From assembly GCF_048564905.1 (NCBI RefSeq), contig NC_133018.1, forward strand, positions 3,906,001 to 3,970,000: 64,000 bases of DNA. The letters run 5' to 3'. Source of the stretch: Vicugna pacos (lineage: Eukaryota > Chordata > Mammalia > Artiodactyla > Camelidae). The position numbers were made by a program, and so were the translations under genes. Below, piece by piece: positions 1 to 11,022 of this stretch. Below the pieces are notes generated by a model, which ran no database searches, was not told the DNA's origin, and saw only the letters and a list, made by a program, of their open reading frames with translations. Every line of letters begins with the position of its first letter. Positions within the stretch are counted from its first letter, which is position 1.

Positions 1-420
1 AATTTGGCAAAATGTCAGAATAAGAGTAGAGTACAATGTTTGAATGATAATCATTTCTTCTATTCTTAAAGTTTTCTTTGTTATAGCAATTTAACTCTCA
101 CCTATAGTTTTCTTTAATCTTTGATAGAACTTTGGGTAATAATATATGTTTGTAATCTGTAACATTTAAATTTTATTCAATATTTTATTTATACTGTGCA
201 TACAGTAAGCACTTCCATACCTATCTATTTAAAAAGTTTATACTGATACCTCCCGTTTAATTCCAACACCCCTGAATTCAGTCTAGGCTACTTTTCCGTA
301 TTATTTCTCCCTTCTCTTTTAGTGAAACACTACCTCCTATGAACTACAATATATTTTTCCCACTTGCTCAATTCTGGAAACATACTCCATGGATTCAGAA
401 TTGTCAACTCACACTACTTA
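1..420. other. AT-rich intergenic DNA, no gene seen
   Basis: I see no V exon, RSS or repeat I can name here. The DNA is AT-rich and probably part of an old repeat. Confidence 0.4.
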
Positions 421-715
421 CGTAAACAAAACTGCTAACTAGCACAGCCATCAGTAGCACTCAGCCTTATCCTTATGCTGGGCCCCTGAGAGGGTGAGCG
501 CAGCTTTGTTTCCAAGGAGGGAGCCTGCAAACTGGGTGGGAGCCTGTGTTTGTTGTTTGTGTCATAAATCATTGTTCAGGGAACTTGGCCAGGTTTCCGC
601 TAGAACTGGGATGGATAGTGACCACTGGGAAGGGGACCACACCAGTGCTGGAGCCACAGGTGAGAGTGACTAGGGGCTCCTTCAAGACAATGTGAGTGGT
701 GATGGGAGATAGTGG
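421..715 (-). pseudogene. Heavily decayed IGLV V-exon relic (IGLV7/8-like)
   Basis: Read on the plus strand, this stretch follows the reverse complement of an IGLV8 V exon in order. It has a CDR3/FR3 end (agcacag...actcagcc), then gggcccctgagagggtgag matching the FR3 block gggcccccgtgatggtgag of the intact genes, then gcagctttgtttcc. A diverged FR2 part follows (cttggccaggtttccgct), and finally gagccacaggtgagagtga, which matches the FR1 Cys23 region. No reading frame survives. I see no RSS, leader exon or octamer. It is the oldest-looking V remnant in the window and lies nearest the expected J-C side. Confidence 0.6.
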
Positions 716-729
716 GGAAAGAGTGCTCA

Positions 730-1640
730 CCTGTTCATTCAATGAAAAATACTGTTTTAATTCCTTTGATTTATTCTCCCTCCAACTTGTAGCTTGTCTT
801 TTGCATTCTAACTGGTATCTTTTGATGAGCAGAAGCTTTTACTTTTTATGAAGTCCAGTTTATCGGTTTTTTCCCTTGTATCCTTGGTACCTTTGTGCCG
901 TTTCTATGCCAAAGTTAGGAAAATATTCTTTTATTATTCTCCTATTGTGTTTTTCTGTAGAACTTTTATTGTTTTGGTTTCACATTTGATTCTATGATCC
1001 ATCTTGAATTAATTTTTGTCTGTCGTGGGAGGTAGGGAGTCCGAGTTTCTCCCCCACTTCAGTTTTTCTAAAACCATTTATTAAAAACACTTTTCCCCCA
1101 TTGATTTTCATTGGTACCTTAATTGAAAATCAAGTAGCTGTATAGGTGTTGGTTTGTTTATTTTTCCAGCTTTATTGAGATATAATTGACAAATACAATT
1201 ATGTATATTTACAATGTACAGCATTCATGATGACTGGCTGTATGTATACACTGTGAAATGATTACCAGAATTAAGTTCATTAACGCATCCATCATCTCAC
1301 ATAGTGTCCTGTGTGTGTGTGTGTGTGGTGAGAATGCTTAAGACCTACTCTCTTAGAAAATCTAAAAGTGTTAGTTTATTTTTGAACACTTTATTATACG
1401 CCACTAATTTGTTTTTCTATCCTTACACCAATACCACGTGGTCTTAATTATTGTAGCTTTATATTAAGTTTCAAGATTACTAGGGCTATTTTAGGTGCAA
1501 TACATTCCCATATAACTTTAAAATCATTTAATAATTTCTGCCAACCCACTGGAATTTTAATTGGGGTTGGTTTTAATGTCTATGCCAATATACATATGTA
1601 TTGGATATGTGTATTTCTGTGTGAACAGTAGGCATGTGTT
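730..1640 (-). mobile_element. Old LINE-1 ORF2 fragment, interrupted by another L1 3' end
   Basis: The plus strand reads as the reverse of L1 ORF2 (for example accaataccacgtggtctta and the tttgatgagcagaagctttt stretch). From about 1160 to 1370 it is interrupted by a second old L1 3'-end piece (agctttattgagatataatt onward, ending in a short TG run). The ORF2 sequence then resumes. This is a nested pair of old mammalian L1 fragments. Neither has an open frame. Confidence 0.7.
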
Positions 1641-2830
1641 AGGGCATACGTCCTTGATGTGTACGAGCTCTGAAAATGAACACTTTTCTATGTTTCAGTA
1701 AAAACTTCATGAATCATGAAGTTCACGGAAGCGTAAAGGAGGGAAAAATAAAAAGACGTATTTGCAGCAACCTGGACCTAAATTGGTAAATGATACATGC
1801 AGAGTGAGGATGCTGGGGGTTGGGTACTGGAAGTGGAAGCGGAAAGGATGGAGAGCTTGCTTCAGTGCTTAGTGTTTGACTGCAGGTGAGCTGTCCAGAA
1901 AGGGGCCACAGCCCCCCGAAGGTTTGGATGGGGCAGCCTTGGTCCCTCACCACGTGGGCCTCTCCATGGGGTTGTATCAGGCTCCCCGGGACCAGCAATC
2001 GGAGAGAAAGCAAGAGAGAGAGGGGCCAAGACCGGCCACTGTCGTTGTGTAAGCTGGTATCAGAGCTGACCTCCCTTCACTTCTGTGCCCTACTTGCTAG
2101 AATCCAGTTGTTATACAAATAGGTTGAAGATAGCCTCTGTCTTTCAGCCCCTATGTTGTTTATTTCTTCACAGCAACCTGTGGCCGTGAGCATAAGCCTT
2201 CGTGCACCAGAATCAAATTTTCACACGTCCATTTGCTCTAAATATATACCAAATAGGCATATACTTAGCCATTTAGAGCCTGCCTGCTCTGCCTACCCCA
2301 TGAAACTGCACTTAATGTTTGCTAGTTTGCTGGCCTTAGGGGAGAAAAGTCCTTGACTTATAAAGGACACCAAACAGCTATTCTTTGCAGCTGTCTGACC
2401 CAGAGATCCCTGGCTGTCCTGCTCAGTGACACATCCTAGAGGCGTAAGCCCCTCTCTGATTCCCTTCCCACCTGGGAGTTCTTTGTCCTTTTCTGGTTTT
2501 GGCAATGCACCACTGTTCCTGGAAGGTTCACCTTTCTAAATGTCACCCAAACAAACAGCTCTTGGGTGTGTTACTGCCATCTCATAACCATACTTCTTGT
2601 CTTTTTCCTCAGTCAGCCTGAAATTCTCACTCACTAGCCCTGTCCCTCAGTACAGGCCCACCCAAGGGAGAGGATCTCACAGGATGGGAATATCAGGAAG
2701 TGGGGGTCACTGGGGCCATCTGAGTGGACGCCCCCCACAGCCAGCCCTCTGGCTCTCACAGATTCATGTCCCTCTCTCACCCAGACACATTTCTCGTGTT
2801 CAGCTTTGCGCTCAGCGGAGGGTGAGTCCA
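1641..2830. other. Intergenic DNA without a recognised gene
   Basis: There is no V exon, RSS or octamer here. Short open frames on both strands have no family resemblance and no codon-like structure. Nothing in the stretch clearly matches the duplicated blocks found further right. Confidence 0.4.
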
Positions 2831-2835
2831 GGGGT

Positions 2836-2918
2836 TTATGTTTCACTTCCCCACCTGCATCGGTTGCTCTGGAAATGTTTGCTGAACCACGGAAGACAGT
2901 AATAGTCAGCCTCTGCCA
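2836..2918 (-). pseudogene. 3'-terminal relic of an IGLV5-type V gene fused to spacer DNA
   Basis: The plus strand shows ggtttatgtttcacttcccc, like the nonamer and spacer start of the IGLV5 RSS. About 40 bp later comes acagtaatagtcagcctc, the conserved end of FR3 around Cys104. Directly after that the sequence switches to tgccagccagag, which in the V6 region lies about 0.4 kb upstream of the V exon, beyond leader exon and promoter. A deletion therefore appears to have removed nearly all of the V exon, the leader and the promoter. The heptamer is not recognisable. Confidence 0.55.
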
Positions 2919-3990
2919 GCCAGAGACGACATACTGCTCACTCCCCATCAGGAGCACATGCTTGCCCCCAAGCCCAGCTCCTGGGAGTGCGTGGTCCTCC
3001 CTGAGCAGCTGTGCAGGGATCACAGGGCAGCCCCATTGCATGCCCTACAGGAGAAATATGGAAAGTGAAAACGGAAAAAATTCTAACACATAATTTCTAG
3101 TTTTTGAAAAGAAGAAATAAAATGTATACTTTTGTAGGCAGATACAACTTGCCTCTATTAAAGGAAATTAGTAAACTGATTTCTTAAGAAAAAATAGAAA
3201 AATTTTCTATACACCCTAGGAAAACAAAATATATATATATTCATGGAAAATATCTAAGAAGCTTTCAGAGATCAAATGGTTCTGAATGATTGGCTTCATG
3301 TATTTTTTTTACAAGACATTGCAAAGAGGTCAAAATTCCTCGTTCTTTGATAAGGCAGTTATAATAATTATATGTATACCTGATAAATAAAATATGTAAG
3401 AGGGAAAGTTACAAACCACTATCACTAAAAGTTGATCCAAATATTCTAAACAGTAAAAAAAAATTACAATCCAGATTAAGAAATCAATAGCCTGACCAAT
3501 CGTCAATTTTCCAATGTATAAGTTGCATTGCATAGTAAGAAATTTTAAATTTAACATCAATAATAGCAAAAACCACATAAAAATTGAAGTAGACACATTT
3601 GTAATACACTCACTCTTTCACATTAACATAACGTCACACAGGTTCCACGGGAGGACTCTGCCCATGAGCTGTGTCTCCTCTGGACAGACTCTCCCAGGAT
3701 TCCATGTCCTCTTTGAAACACATGCTGAATCCTCACCTAATAACAGCCCCTCTCTGACCCGGACTTGGCAAAGACTCCATGGAGGACGGGGAGGAGGTGA
3801 CCCCCATCTGTACCATGTGCTGAGAGAGCAGGACCAGGAGCTCCCAGGTGATGGGGTCTCACAGGGAGGATGGTCACACGTCAGTGAGGACAGTTTGCCC
3901 AGCTTCCCCGGAGTCTGAGTGGTTGGCCAGCTGTCTGCTCCAACACCCACTCTGGGACTCTGTATTCTGTCCCCTGGTGGCCACAGAGCC
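2919..3990. repeat. Duplicated inter-V spacer block
   Basis: The block starts with the segment that contains gagcagctgtgcaggga. It continues through AT-rich DNA into a GC-richer part beginning near caggttccacgg. The same order recurs at about 6680-7900 and 17560-18720. It contains no V exon. Open frames such as the one at about 3514-3918 are not conserved in frame between the three copies. Confidence 0.7.
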
Positions 3991-5040
3991 ACCTCTTCCA
4001 GGCTCTGGAATGTCCCCGGCCCCCATGCAGAGTGTTCCTTTTTAAAGCAGTCTTTGCTGATGTGACCCCAGGAAAGTGGATGGAGAGGGCCTTTCTAGGT
4101 CCACCGTGGGGGCAAGGATGCTCCCACACTGGGACTTTCATCTCCATGGAAACCTATTGAATTTTCCAAAATTTCCATCTCTGTTAACTGTAGCCCCACG
4201 GCCCTAGCCTTTCCTGCTGTGCAGACCCCGCCCATGTGGGTGAAAGGACAGTGACAGGGAGCAGCAGGACACGCCTGTGGTGACAAGTGCTGTGGGCACG
4301 TTGGGGTATGCTCAGGGGGTTGGGACCAAGGAGCCTGAACAGAGCTGGGATGTGTCAGCTGGGATGTGAGGGAGGAGTCAGGTGACCTCCCTGTAAAGAA
4401 GGGAACAGTCTTCCGGTCAGAGGACAGGGCATAGACCAAGGTCAGGAGAAGGGAGAGCAGGGGATCCCACTGTGCAGACCCTGGGGAGACCTACAGCGCC
4501 CCCTGCTGCTCCCAGGTCAAACTCCAGCGCAGGTGGAAGTGATGCTGGGGGCCCTGGGCTGATACCTGGTCACTGTGAATCCACAAACATCCACTGTCCA
4601 AGTCTCGTGCTGGGAGCCCGTACCCGGTGTAAATTGATTGTCTGATTTCAAAAGCACAAAAACTTTCAAAACGTAGACATTGTTTAAATATCTACAGTAC
4701 AGTTAATTTTCAGGCTTTTAACATTACACTATTAAAAAGACCATGTTGTGTCATTATAATAAGTGAGATCAAAGTCAGAAGGGGAGGAAAGTGTGGGGAA
4801 TGGCTCTCAGGAGAGCATGACTGTCTCAGAGAGCATTAAATATATTTCCCCAATTGTTCTATTTCTTGATCGTCATTGTGAGATGACTGTCAGCAACTGC
4901 TGTATAAACTGGAAAACAAATGTGCTGTGGGTATGGCTAATGCATACGTATGAAGAAATCTTAAATACTAATTTATGCTCTGTCATCAAATTGAATTCAG
5001 TACATCTGTGAACACGCTTGGACTAAGAAGAGTGGAGCTG
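3991..5040. other. Spacer without recognised gene
   Basis: This is GC-rich DNA up to about 4620, including a tacagcgccccctgctg motif of the kind seen beside other V genes, then AT-rich DNA. I see no V exon, RSS, leader or identifiable transposable element. Confidence 0.4.
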
Positions 5041-5292
5041 GCAGAGATGGCCGCTCCTAGTCTCACTGCTGATGGATAGAATTTGGAGCTGAGCCATGAT
5101 CACCATCATAATGAGTGGAGGGGGGACCCCCAGGAGCTATGGACACAGCCTGGGAGAGGCTGGAGGAGGCACATGGCCTGGAACACCTGGGCAGGAGATG
5201 GGGGAACAGTGCCCCCTCCCCCTGTGGGGCTGACATCTCACCCTCTCTTCCTCTCCTGCCCCTCAGGGCTGAGCCCTCTGAGCTCAGGGGGA

Positions 5293-5331
5293 GGTTTTGG
5301 TAGCACTTCCCTGTGAGGTTACATCACTGTG
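5293..5331 (-). promoter_or_regulatory. V1 recombination signal (23-bp spacer)
   Basis: On the minus strand this reads heptamer CACAGTG (5325-5331), a 23-bp spacer, and nonamer ACCAAAACC (5293-5301). The heptamer is canonical and the nonamer near-canonical. It directly abuts the V1 exon. Confidence 0.9.
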
Positions 5332-5786
5332 TCAGTATAACTACCTATGTCCAGAGCACAGTAATAGTCGGCCTCGTCCTCAGGCTGGGCCCCCGTGATG
5401 GTGAGGGCGGCTTTGTTCCCAGAGATGGATCCGGAGAAGCGACTGGGGACCCCAGAGTGACGGCTGCTTGTGCTGTAGATAAGAGTGCGTGGAGCCTGGC
5501 CTGGTGTCTGCTGGAACCAACCAGGGTAGTTACTGGTAGTGACAGACCCAGAGCTGAGGCCGCAGGTGAGTGTGACCGTCCCTCCTGGAGACACTGACAG
5601 GGACGGCTCCTGGGTCACCACAGTCTGAGAATCCACCCCTGAAAGTGACAAGTGAGAGACAAGTGTGGTTTAGGAGACCAGGGTCTCCCAGACACCTGTC
5701 TGTAGGTGCCCCCCAACACTGCAGCGTCCCGGCCCCTGACCTGAGCCGTGTGCGAGGAGCCCGAGCAGAAGCACCGTCCAGGCCAT
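5332..5786 (-). CDS. IGLV8: V1: IGLV8-like lambda V gene, apparently functional
   Basis: This encodes the variable domain of a lambda light chain after V-J joining. Leader exon 5741-5786 gives [15 protein letters not shown] plus one base (46 nt, phase 1). The donor is GT (GTCAGG) and the acceptor TTTCAG. The V exon is 5332-5638 and begins [18 protein letters not shown]1 has Cys in [13 protein letters not shown]2 has Trp in [10 protein letters not shown], and FR3 runs [16 protein letters not shown] to DEADYYC. CDR3 germline is ALDIGSYTD. No stop or frameshift is seen. The ORF extends past the RSS only by chance. The octamer and RSS are both good, and the CDR1 style SGSVTTSNY is typical of the IGLV8 subgroup. 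Subgroup by motif is confident; the exact allele is unknown. Confidence 0.9.
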
Positions 5787-5891
5787 GGTGGGGACGCTTC
5801 TGGGACGCGGCTCCTCAGCCTCCTGGGCTGCACTGTGGGATCCTCGGGCCTTTTCATGCCTCCCGGACCCACTGGGAGGAGCAGAGACTTC

Positions 5892-5899
5892 ATGCAAAT
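5892..5899 (-). promoter_or_regulatory. V1 octamer promoter element
   Basis: The plus strand reads atgcaaat, so the minus strand reads ATTTGCAT, the orientation used by light-chain V promoters. It lies 106 bp upstream of the V1 start codon and is the expected Oct-factor site. Confidence 0.85.
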
Positions 5900-6675
5900 C
5901 AGCTTCCTCCCTCTTGCTGCCAGTGTCACCTGATGTCCCCTGGGGAGGTCTGGAGGGAGCAGATGCGGAGACGTCACCCTTACCCAGGAAGGCACAGTAA
6001 TGAGACACTGAGTTACGGGGGTGACATATGTCACCAAATGTGCTCCCCCTGCCCCTGTGACCTCAGTCCTAAATCTCTTCCCTGTAGAGCCTGAGGGCTG
6101 AAGGTGGAGATGGTGGGTTCCCCCCCTCTGGGCCCTGAAATCTAGTCCCCCCACAACTACCCCCATCCCTGGGACAGGTGTCCCTTCCTCTGTGAAATCC
6201 CTGCTTGTCTCCTTTGGATGAGCTGAGCTGTCCCTCCTCCTCCAGCACTGAGTCCACTGGGAAGTCGCAGAGCCCGTGTCTGGGGTGGGAGGGACAGGGG
6301 TCTCACTGGTCTCAGTCCTGGACCACAGGGCAGCCCCACAGCACGCTTTGCTCGTCACGGGGCACAGTGTCACCGAGGACCAGAGACCTGAGGGCCCAGC
6401 TGTTTGGGCAGCTCACCTGGTCTCCATTCACAGATTCCTGGTCGGCTTCCCTGATTCTGTGGTTCTTTCATGCTGAGTCACTTCCTATAGTGTTTTCATT
6501 TCCAAATGGAGTCCTGGTCCATGGAAGCTGCAAAACTGTGCATATGGAACCATTTTACAGCCGCCTCCCACCTTCATAAAGTACAGTCTAGAAAAATCAT
6601 CTGACCCATGGGTGCACCAGTGCAGGTGTCAGTGACAAGGGGACAGTGAGTTGGTTTTAAGGATGTGTAGGAACG
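5900..6675. repeat. IGLV8 5' flank block
   Basis: This flank is shared with the regions upstream of V4 (16.8-17.5 kb), V8 (29.7-30.1 kb), V11 (41.7-42.1 kb), V13 (55.5-56.2 kb) and V15 (61.9-62.3 kb). It includes a cctcctcctccagca stretch. The right part, with the words tccatggaagctgcaa, also occurs upstream of V6 and V9. No exon is recognised. Confidence 0.65.
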
Positions 6676-7890
6676 CTACTGAGTCCCCATCAGGAGCACA
6701 GGCCCTGCCCCCAGGCCCAGCTCCTGGGAGTGAATGATCCTCCTTGAGCCACTGTGCAGGGACCACAGGGCAGGCCCAAAGCGCTGCCTGCTGGTAGAAT
6801 GTGGCAAATGCAAAAAATTAAAAATATAGGTAATCTCTAGAAAAAAAGATAAAATGCATTTTTTATAGGAAAATACAACATTGGGACTAATAGACAAAAT
6901 AAGTAAATGGACTAATTTCATAGGAAAAAACAAAACATTTTATTATTGAGTTATTCCACAAAAAACATAACATACATTTTCACCCAGAATCTAACAAACT
7001 GTCAGCATCACATGGTTCCAATAGATATGATTTGTATGATTTTTATAAAATGTTGAAAAAGATGTAAAATTTCAATTTGTTTGAGAAAGCATTTAAAACG
7101 GTTATACACACACCTGTAAATAAAATACCAAAGAAGTAACATTACAAACAACTATCATTAATTATTGAATCAGACGAGATTGGGCGCGTTCAAGGTGTTA
7201 TGACCATGGACAAATATTGACTCAAACATTCTAAACAAAATATTAACAAAGAAATTACAGTACCAGATAATAAACTGATAATGTTATTAACTGTCATTTT
7301 TACGAATATACTTCTGTTTTATAATTAACACATTTTAAAATATAAATTTAACACAAATAAGAAAAAATGGTAATAATGTTAAATCCATACAAAAATAGAA
7401 ACAGACACATTTGTAATATGCTAACACACACTCTTTCACACACACACAACATCACACAGGTTCCACGGAGAGGACTCTGCCCACGAACTGTGTCTCCTCT
7501 GCACAGACTCTCCCAGGAGCCCTCGTCCTCCTTGAAACACACGCTGACTCCTCACCTTCTATAAGCACCTCCGTGACCCGGGTTTGGCAAAGATTCCTTA
7601 GAGAATGGGGAGGAGATGACCCCCATCTGCACCATGTGCTGAGGGAGCAGGACCAGGAGCTCCCAGGTGATGGGGCCTCACAGGGAGGATGGTCACACAT
7701 CGATGAGGACAGTCTGTCCAGTCTGAGTGGTTGACCAGCTGTCTGCCCCAACATCCCCTCTGGGATTCTGCATTATGCCCCCTGCTGACCACAGGGTCTC
7801 CTCCTCCAACCCCTGGGAAGTCCCCTGACCCCATGGCAAGTGTTCAATTTTACAGCAGTCTTTCTGATGTGACCCCAGAAGAGGGGGGAC
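6676..7890. repeat. Inter-V spacer block, second copy
   Basis: This is homologous to 2919-3990 and to 17560-18720. An AT-rich core at about 6810-7380 is followed by a short CA-rich run near 7425-7450 and then the GC-rich segment starting caggttccacgg. It contains no V exon. Confidence 0.7.
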
Positions 7891-9350
7891 AGGGACTTCC
7901 TGGTTTCTGGGTCCCCATTCCTCGTATCTGCTGCACTGTGCTGGTGTCTTCCTTTACGTGGCTTCCAACCTTGTTGATCTAGCAGAGTTTCTTTGTTTCT
8001 CCCACAAGAGTTTGTCCCGACACTTATTGAGCCCATCCTAATGTCTTCCAGTCCCCACAGGACTTGATGGGGTCAGTGTGGACCCATCGCCTGGACCCTG
8101 ACCAGGGGGGAATACAGATCCCTGAGGCCAGGGATCCAGTCTGGAGCTGAGTCTCTGCCATCTCTGCCTGTCCCATCCTGTCTGTCCTTTTTCTCATCAA
8201 GACCTGACAGGTGCAGCCACATGGGTGTGATCAGTCCTGGCTGCATAAAGGAACCTTCTGGGAAGATGTCAACACAACGTTGTCAGTAGCCCATCCCTGA
8301 GGTGCCCACCAGTCGATCAGGAGGAGACGTTGTGGTCCTGTGCTTTCCAAAGCCGTGGGTTCTAGCACGTGGGAAGCCCTGAGAACACGTGTCCCGACTC
8401 CTTCCTTCCTTCCAGTCTGCTCTTCCAGTTCCTTGGCATTTAACAGCAGAAGGTAAATGTTCCATTGAATGTGAAATGAGCGCCCCCTAGAGACACACTT
8501 CTGGGATAACTGACGCTCCATCATCTATCAAGAGCCAGTCTTTTCCTTGATGGTCTCTGATCTCAATAATCTTGTGTTAGCAGAATGTGGTCATCACGTC
8601 ATCTCAGTGGACTGCAGCTCAGCCCTGCCCCACGAGATTCCTAAACCCGACACTTTTTCCCGACCCCTTTCTATACTTACTCCTACCGCCGAAACACCTG
8701 GCATCTGACTGTGCTCCTTACCCTCACCTGCTCCCCCGTCATCCCCGACGCCACAGTTTGACCATTGTGTCCAGTTCACATCCCCAAGTGGTCCCTTCCC
8801 TCACTCTCACCTCCTCCTCCCTCACCTTCTGTGTGGAACCCACACATCATCAGTTTCTGTTTCTTCCTCGTACCCCGTCCAATGGCTCCCATGTCCACCC
8901 GCCAAGCCCACCTCTTCCTCCTCAGTCACGTGTGATGTATTGACAAGGTCACAGGCATCCCTATGTCCTTCAAGCTGTATCCAAGCGCTGGAACCTACCG
9001 GGCACCTGGTAGTGTTCACTCAATGGTGTGGATGGACGGACCTCTGTATAGTCCTTCCCAATCAGGCACATCTGGACTTCGTGTCCCTGATTCTGACCCA
9101 GCGTGGGCTCAGTCACCAGTGCAGCCGCCCAGGGGTATCCAGGAAGTCCTGTTCACTTTGAGAAAAGCAGACAAGGCTCTGCTGACAAGGACTGGGCTTA
9201 GGGGCAGAATTTGAGAGGTGAGGACACATGCTCTAGACAAAGTAACTTCATGTGGATTTAAGACTCCATGTTCAAGAAAAACAAAGAAAGGATGCAGCTG
9301 TGTTGGCTGAGCAGTGGGGGCTGCCCAGGGAGCCCCATGGCTAGGGAACA
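7891..9350. repeat. IGLV1 3' flank block with C/T-rich tract
   Basis: This flank is shared with about 18720-20155 and, in shortened form, 44370-46180. It includes a strongly C/T-rich tract at about 8600-8935 that recurs at 19420-19765 and 44990-45330. Open frames in the tract follow the base bias and are not conserved as proteins. Confidence 0.7.
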
Positions 9351-9353
9351 GTA

Positions 9354-9392
9354 GGTTTTTGTCTCACTTCCCTGCCGGCCTGGAGCACTGTG
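9354..9392 (-). promoter_or_regulatory. V2 recombination signal (23-bp spacer)
   Basis: Heptamer CACAGTG is at 9386-9392, followed by a 23-bp spacer and nonamer ACAAAAACC at 9354-9362 (minus strand). Both elements are consensus. This is one of the best signals in the window. Confidence 0.9.
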
Positions 9393-9857
9393 CCAGTACT
9401 GAGGCTGCTGTCATAACATCCACAGTAGTAATCAGCCTCATCCTCAGCCTGGAGCCCAGTGATGGTCAGGGAGGCCAAGCTGCCAGTCTTGGAGCCAGAG
9501 AAGCGGTTGGGGACCCCTGAGGCTCGATTGTTAGCATTGTAGATCAGAAGTTTGGGTGCCGTTCCTGGGAGTTGTTGGTACCAGCTCAAATAATAACCAC
9601 CCCCGATGTTGCTGCTGCTTCCTGTGCAGGTGATGGTGACCGTCTGGCCCGGGGATCCAGACATGGAGGACAGCTGAGTCAGCACAGACTGGGCCCAGGA
9701 CCCTGCAAGTGGGAGAGACAGAGATGCTGATTCTGGGTTCCAGACACAAGAGGAGGACCCGGAGCACGGGTGTCCTGCCAGGGCCTCTTCCCCTGTCCCT
9801 CATCCAGTCACCTGTACAATGAGCCAGCAGGGTGAGGAGGAGAGGGGACCAGGCCAT
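9393..9857 (-). CDS. IGLV1: V2: IGLV1-like lambda V gene, apparently functional, extra CDR3 Cys
   Basis: Leader exon 9812-9857 gives [15 protein letters not shown] plus one base, with donor GT (GTGACTGG) and acceptor TTGCAG. V exon 9393-9702 starts [18 protein letters not shown]1 contains [15 protein letters not shown] with Cys23. FR2 has [17 protein letters not shown] with Trp41. FR3 is [17 protein letters not shown] and then EDEADYYC. It resembles human IGLV1-40. The odd feature is CDR3 [10 protein letters not shown]: a germline cysteine two residues after Cys104 (codon 9416-9418), where the human relative has serine. No stop, frameshift or splice defect is visible, so this is probably functional. 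Confidence 0.9.
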
Positions 9858-9962
9858 GGTGGGGATGGTCACTGGGTCCTTGTTTCCTGTAGCCCCACAG
9901 CTGAGCAGAGTGTCCCCAGGTCTCTCCTCTAATCCATATTCTGGGAGAGGGAGGGGCCAGTC

Positions 9963-9970
9963 ATGCAAAT
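9963..9970 (-). promoter_or_regulatory. V2 octamer promoter element
   Basis: A perfect ATTTGCAT on the minus strand, 106 bp upstream of the V2 start codon. Confidence 0.85.
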
Positions 9971-10880
9971 CACACCCACCAGCTCTCTGGTCCCTCCCTG
10001 GCCCAGGGTCAGGTCCCAGGGGTTGGGCAGGGTCAGGGCTGTGTGGGGCCCAGGCTTGGGGGGTGTTCCATCTGGGAGCCTTGAGCAGAGGGCACCCGGC
10101 AGGCCCAGGGGGTGGTCCTAGCTTCCATCCTCTAACGATGTGTATCTTCCACCTGAGCCCAGCACATAGTAGGTGTCCAGTAAATGGTGCAGACTGATCA
10201 ACTCCTGAGTACTCAGCAGCCATCTTGTTTGAGACAGACCTGGGATCTGCATGTGTCCCGGTTCTGTCCTGACCCATCATGGAATCTCCCTGCCTCTGAT
10301 GTCAGGAAACCCTTCTGGATGGGGTGCAATCAGATAATGTGCTTTTTCCAGGACAGGCTTTGGGGGCACAATTGAGATGCTGGGGCAACATGTTCTCGAC
10401 CTTGTTCCCAGGAGTGGGTGTGTGATCCTCGATTTTGGTCACATAAACAATCAAGACCACACACTTCAAAGGTCGCTGTCCAAGTGTGCAGGTGTCAATA
10501 GAAAATTTTCAGTGGTAGCTTTGCCCAGAACCCTGCCTTCTCAGGACCTGTACAACAGTGCCCCCTACTGGTCTCTGTTCTAGGGCCCGCCAGCCCCTCT
10601 GTCTCCACCCAGCACTCCTGGAGGGCAGCCTAGTTCTGCACACGCATTTTGTCATCTTACTCCCCACATGAGTAGACGGAGGAGGCTCCTCCCCTGGGAT
10701 TGGGACTGAGACATTAACTGTCTAGATCATTTCTAGACAATGAATGCCCTCCAGGTACTAACGCTGGGAAGTATTGCACAGCCCTTCTCTTGCTTGTGTT
10801 TCAAGATCACCTGGCATCTTGTCTGATCCTTCCATGTGCCTGGGTCAGTGCAAATACAAGGCCATCATGAACCACGTTCA
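9971..10880. repeat. IGLV1-IGLV5 spacer, first copy (left part)
   Basis: This is homologous to about 20768-21700. The first 550 bases differ visibly between the copies. From about 10560 on they become nearly identical. No exon is seen. A cagtgccccctactgg motif is shared by both copies. Confidence 0.75.
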
Positions 10881-11022
10881 AGGGGGAGGGTACAGCTCAG
10901 TGGTAGAGTGCGTGCTTAGTGTGCACGATGTCATGGGTTTAATCCTCAGTACCTCCACTGAAAATAAGCAAATAAACTAATTACTTCCAAAGAAAAACTT
11001 TCAAAAATAACTAAAATAAACC
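10881..11022 (+). mobile_element. Vic-1-type tRNA-Ala-derived SINE (camelid)
   Basis: This has tRNA-like pol III promoter boxes: A box tacagctcagtggtagag and a B-box region near gggtttaatcc. It is followed by the cagtacctcc tail end of the tRNA part and an A-rich 3' part (aaataagcaaataaacta). The structure matches the tRNA-Ala-derived SINE known from camelids. The same insertion is present in the duplicate at 21702. Confidence 0.85.

Noticed and set aside
5615-6373. 252-codon minus frame across the V1 leader and upstream region
   Set aside because: It is an out-of-frame reading through leader, intron and flank. The splice-based two-exon gene explains the same DNA.
8587-8943. Pro/Ser/His-rich frames in the C/T-rich tract (also at 19405 and 44976)
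   Set aside because: Base bias keeps the frame open. The sequences differ by indels between copies without keeping a protein.
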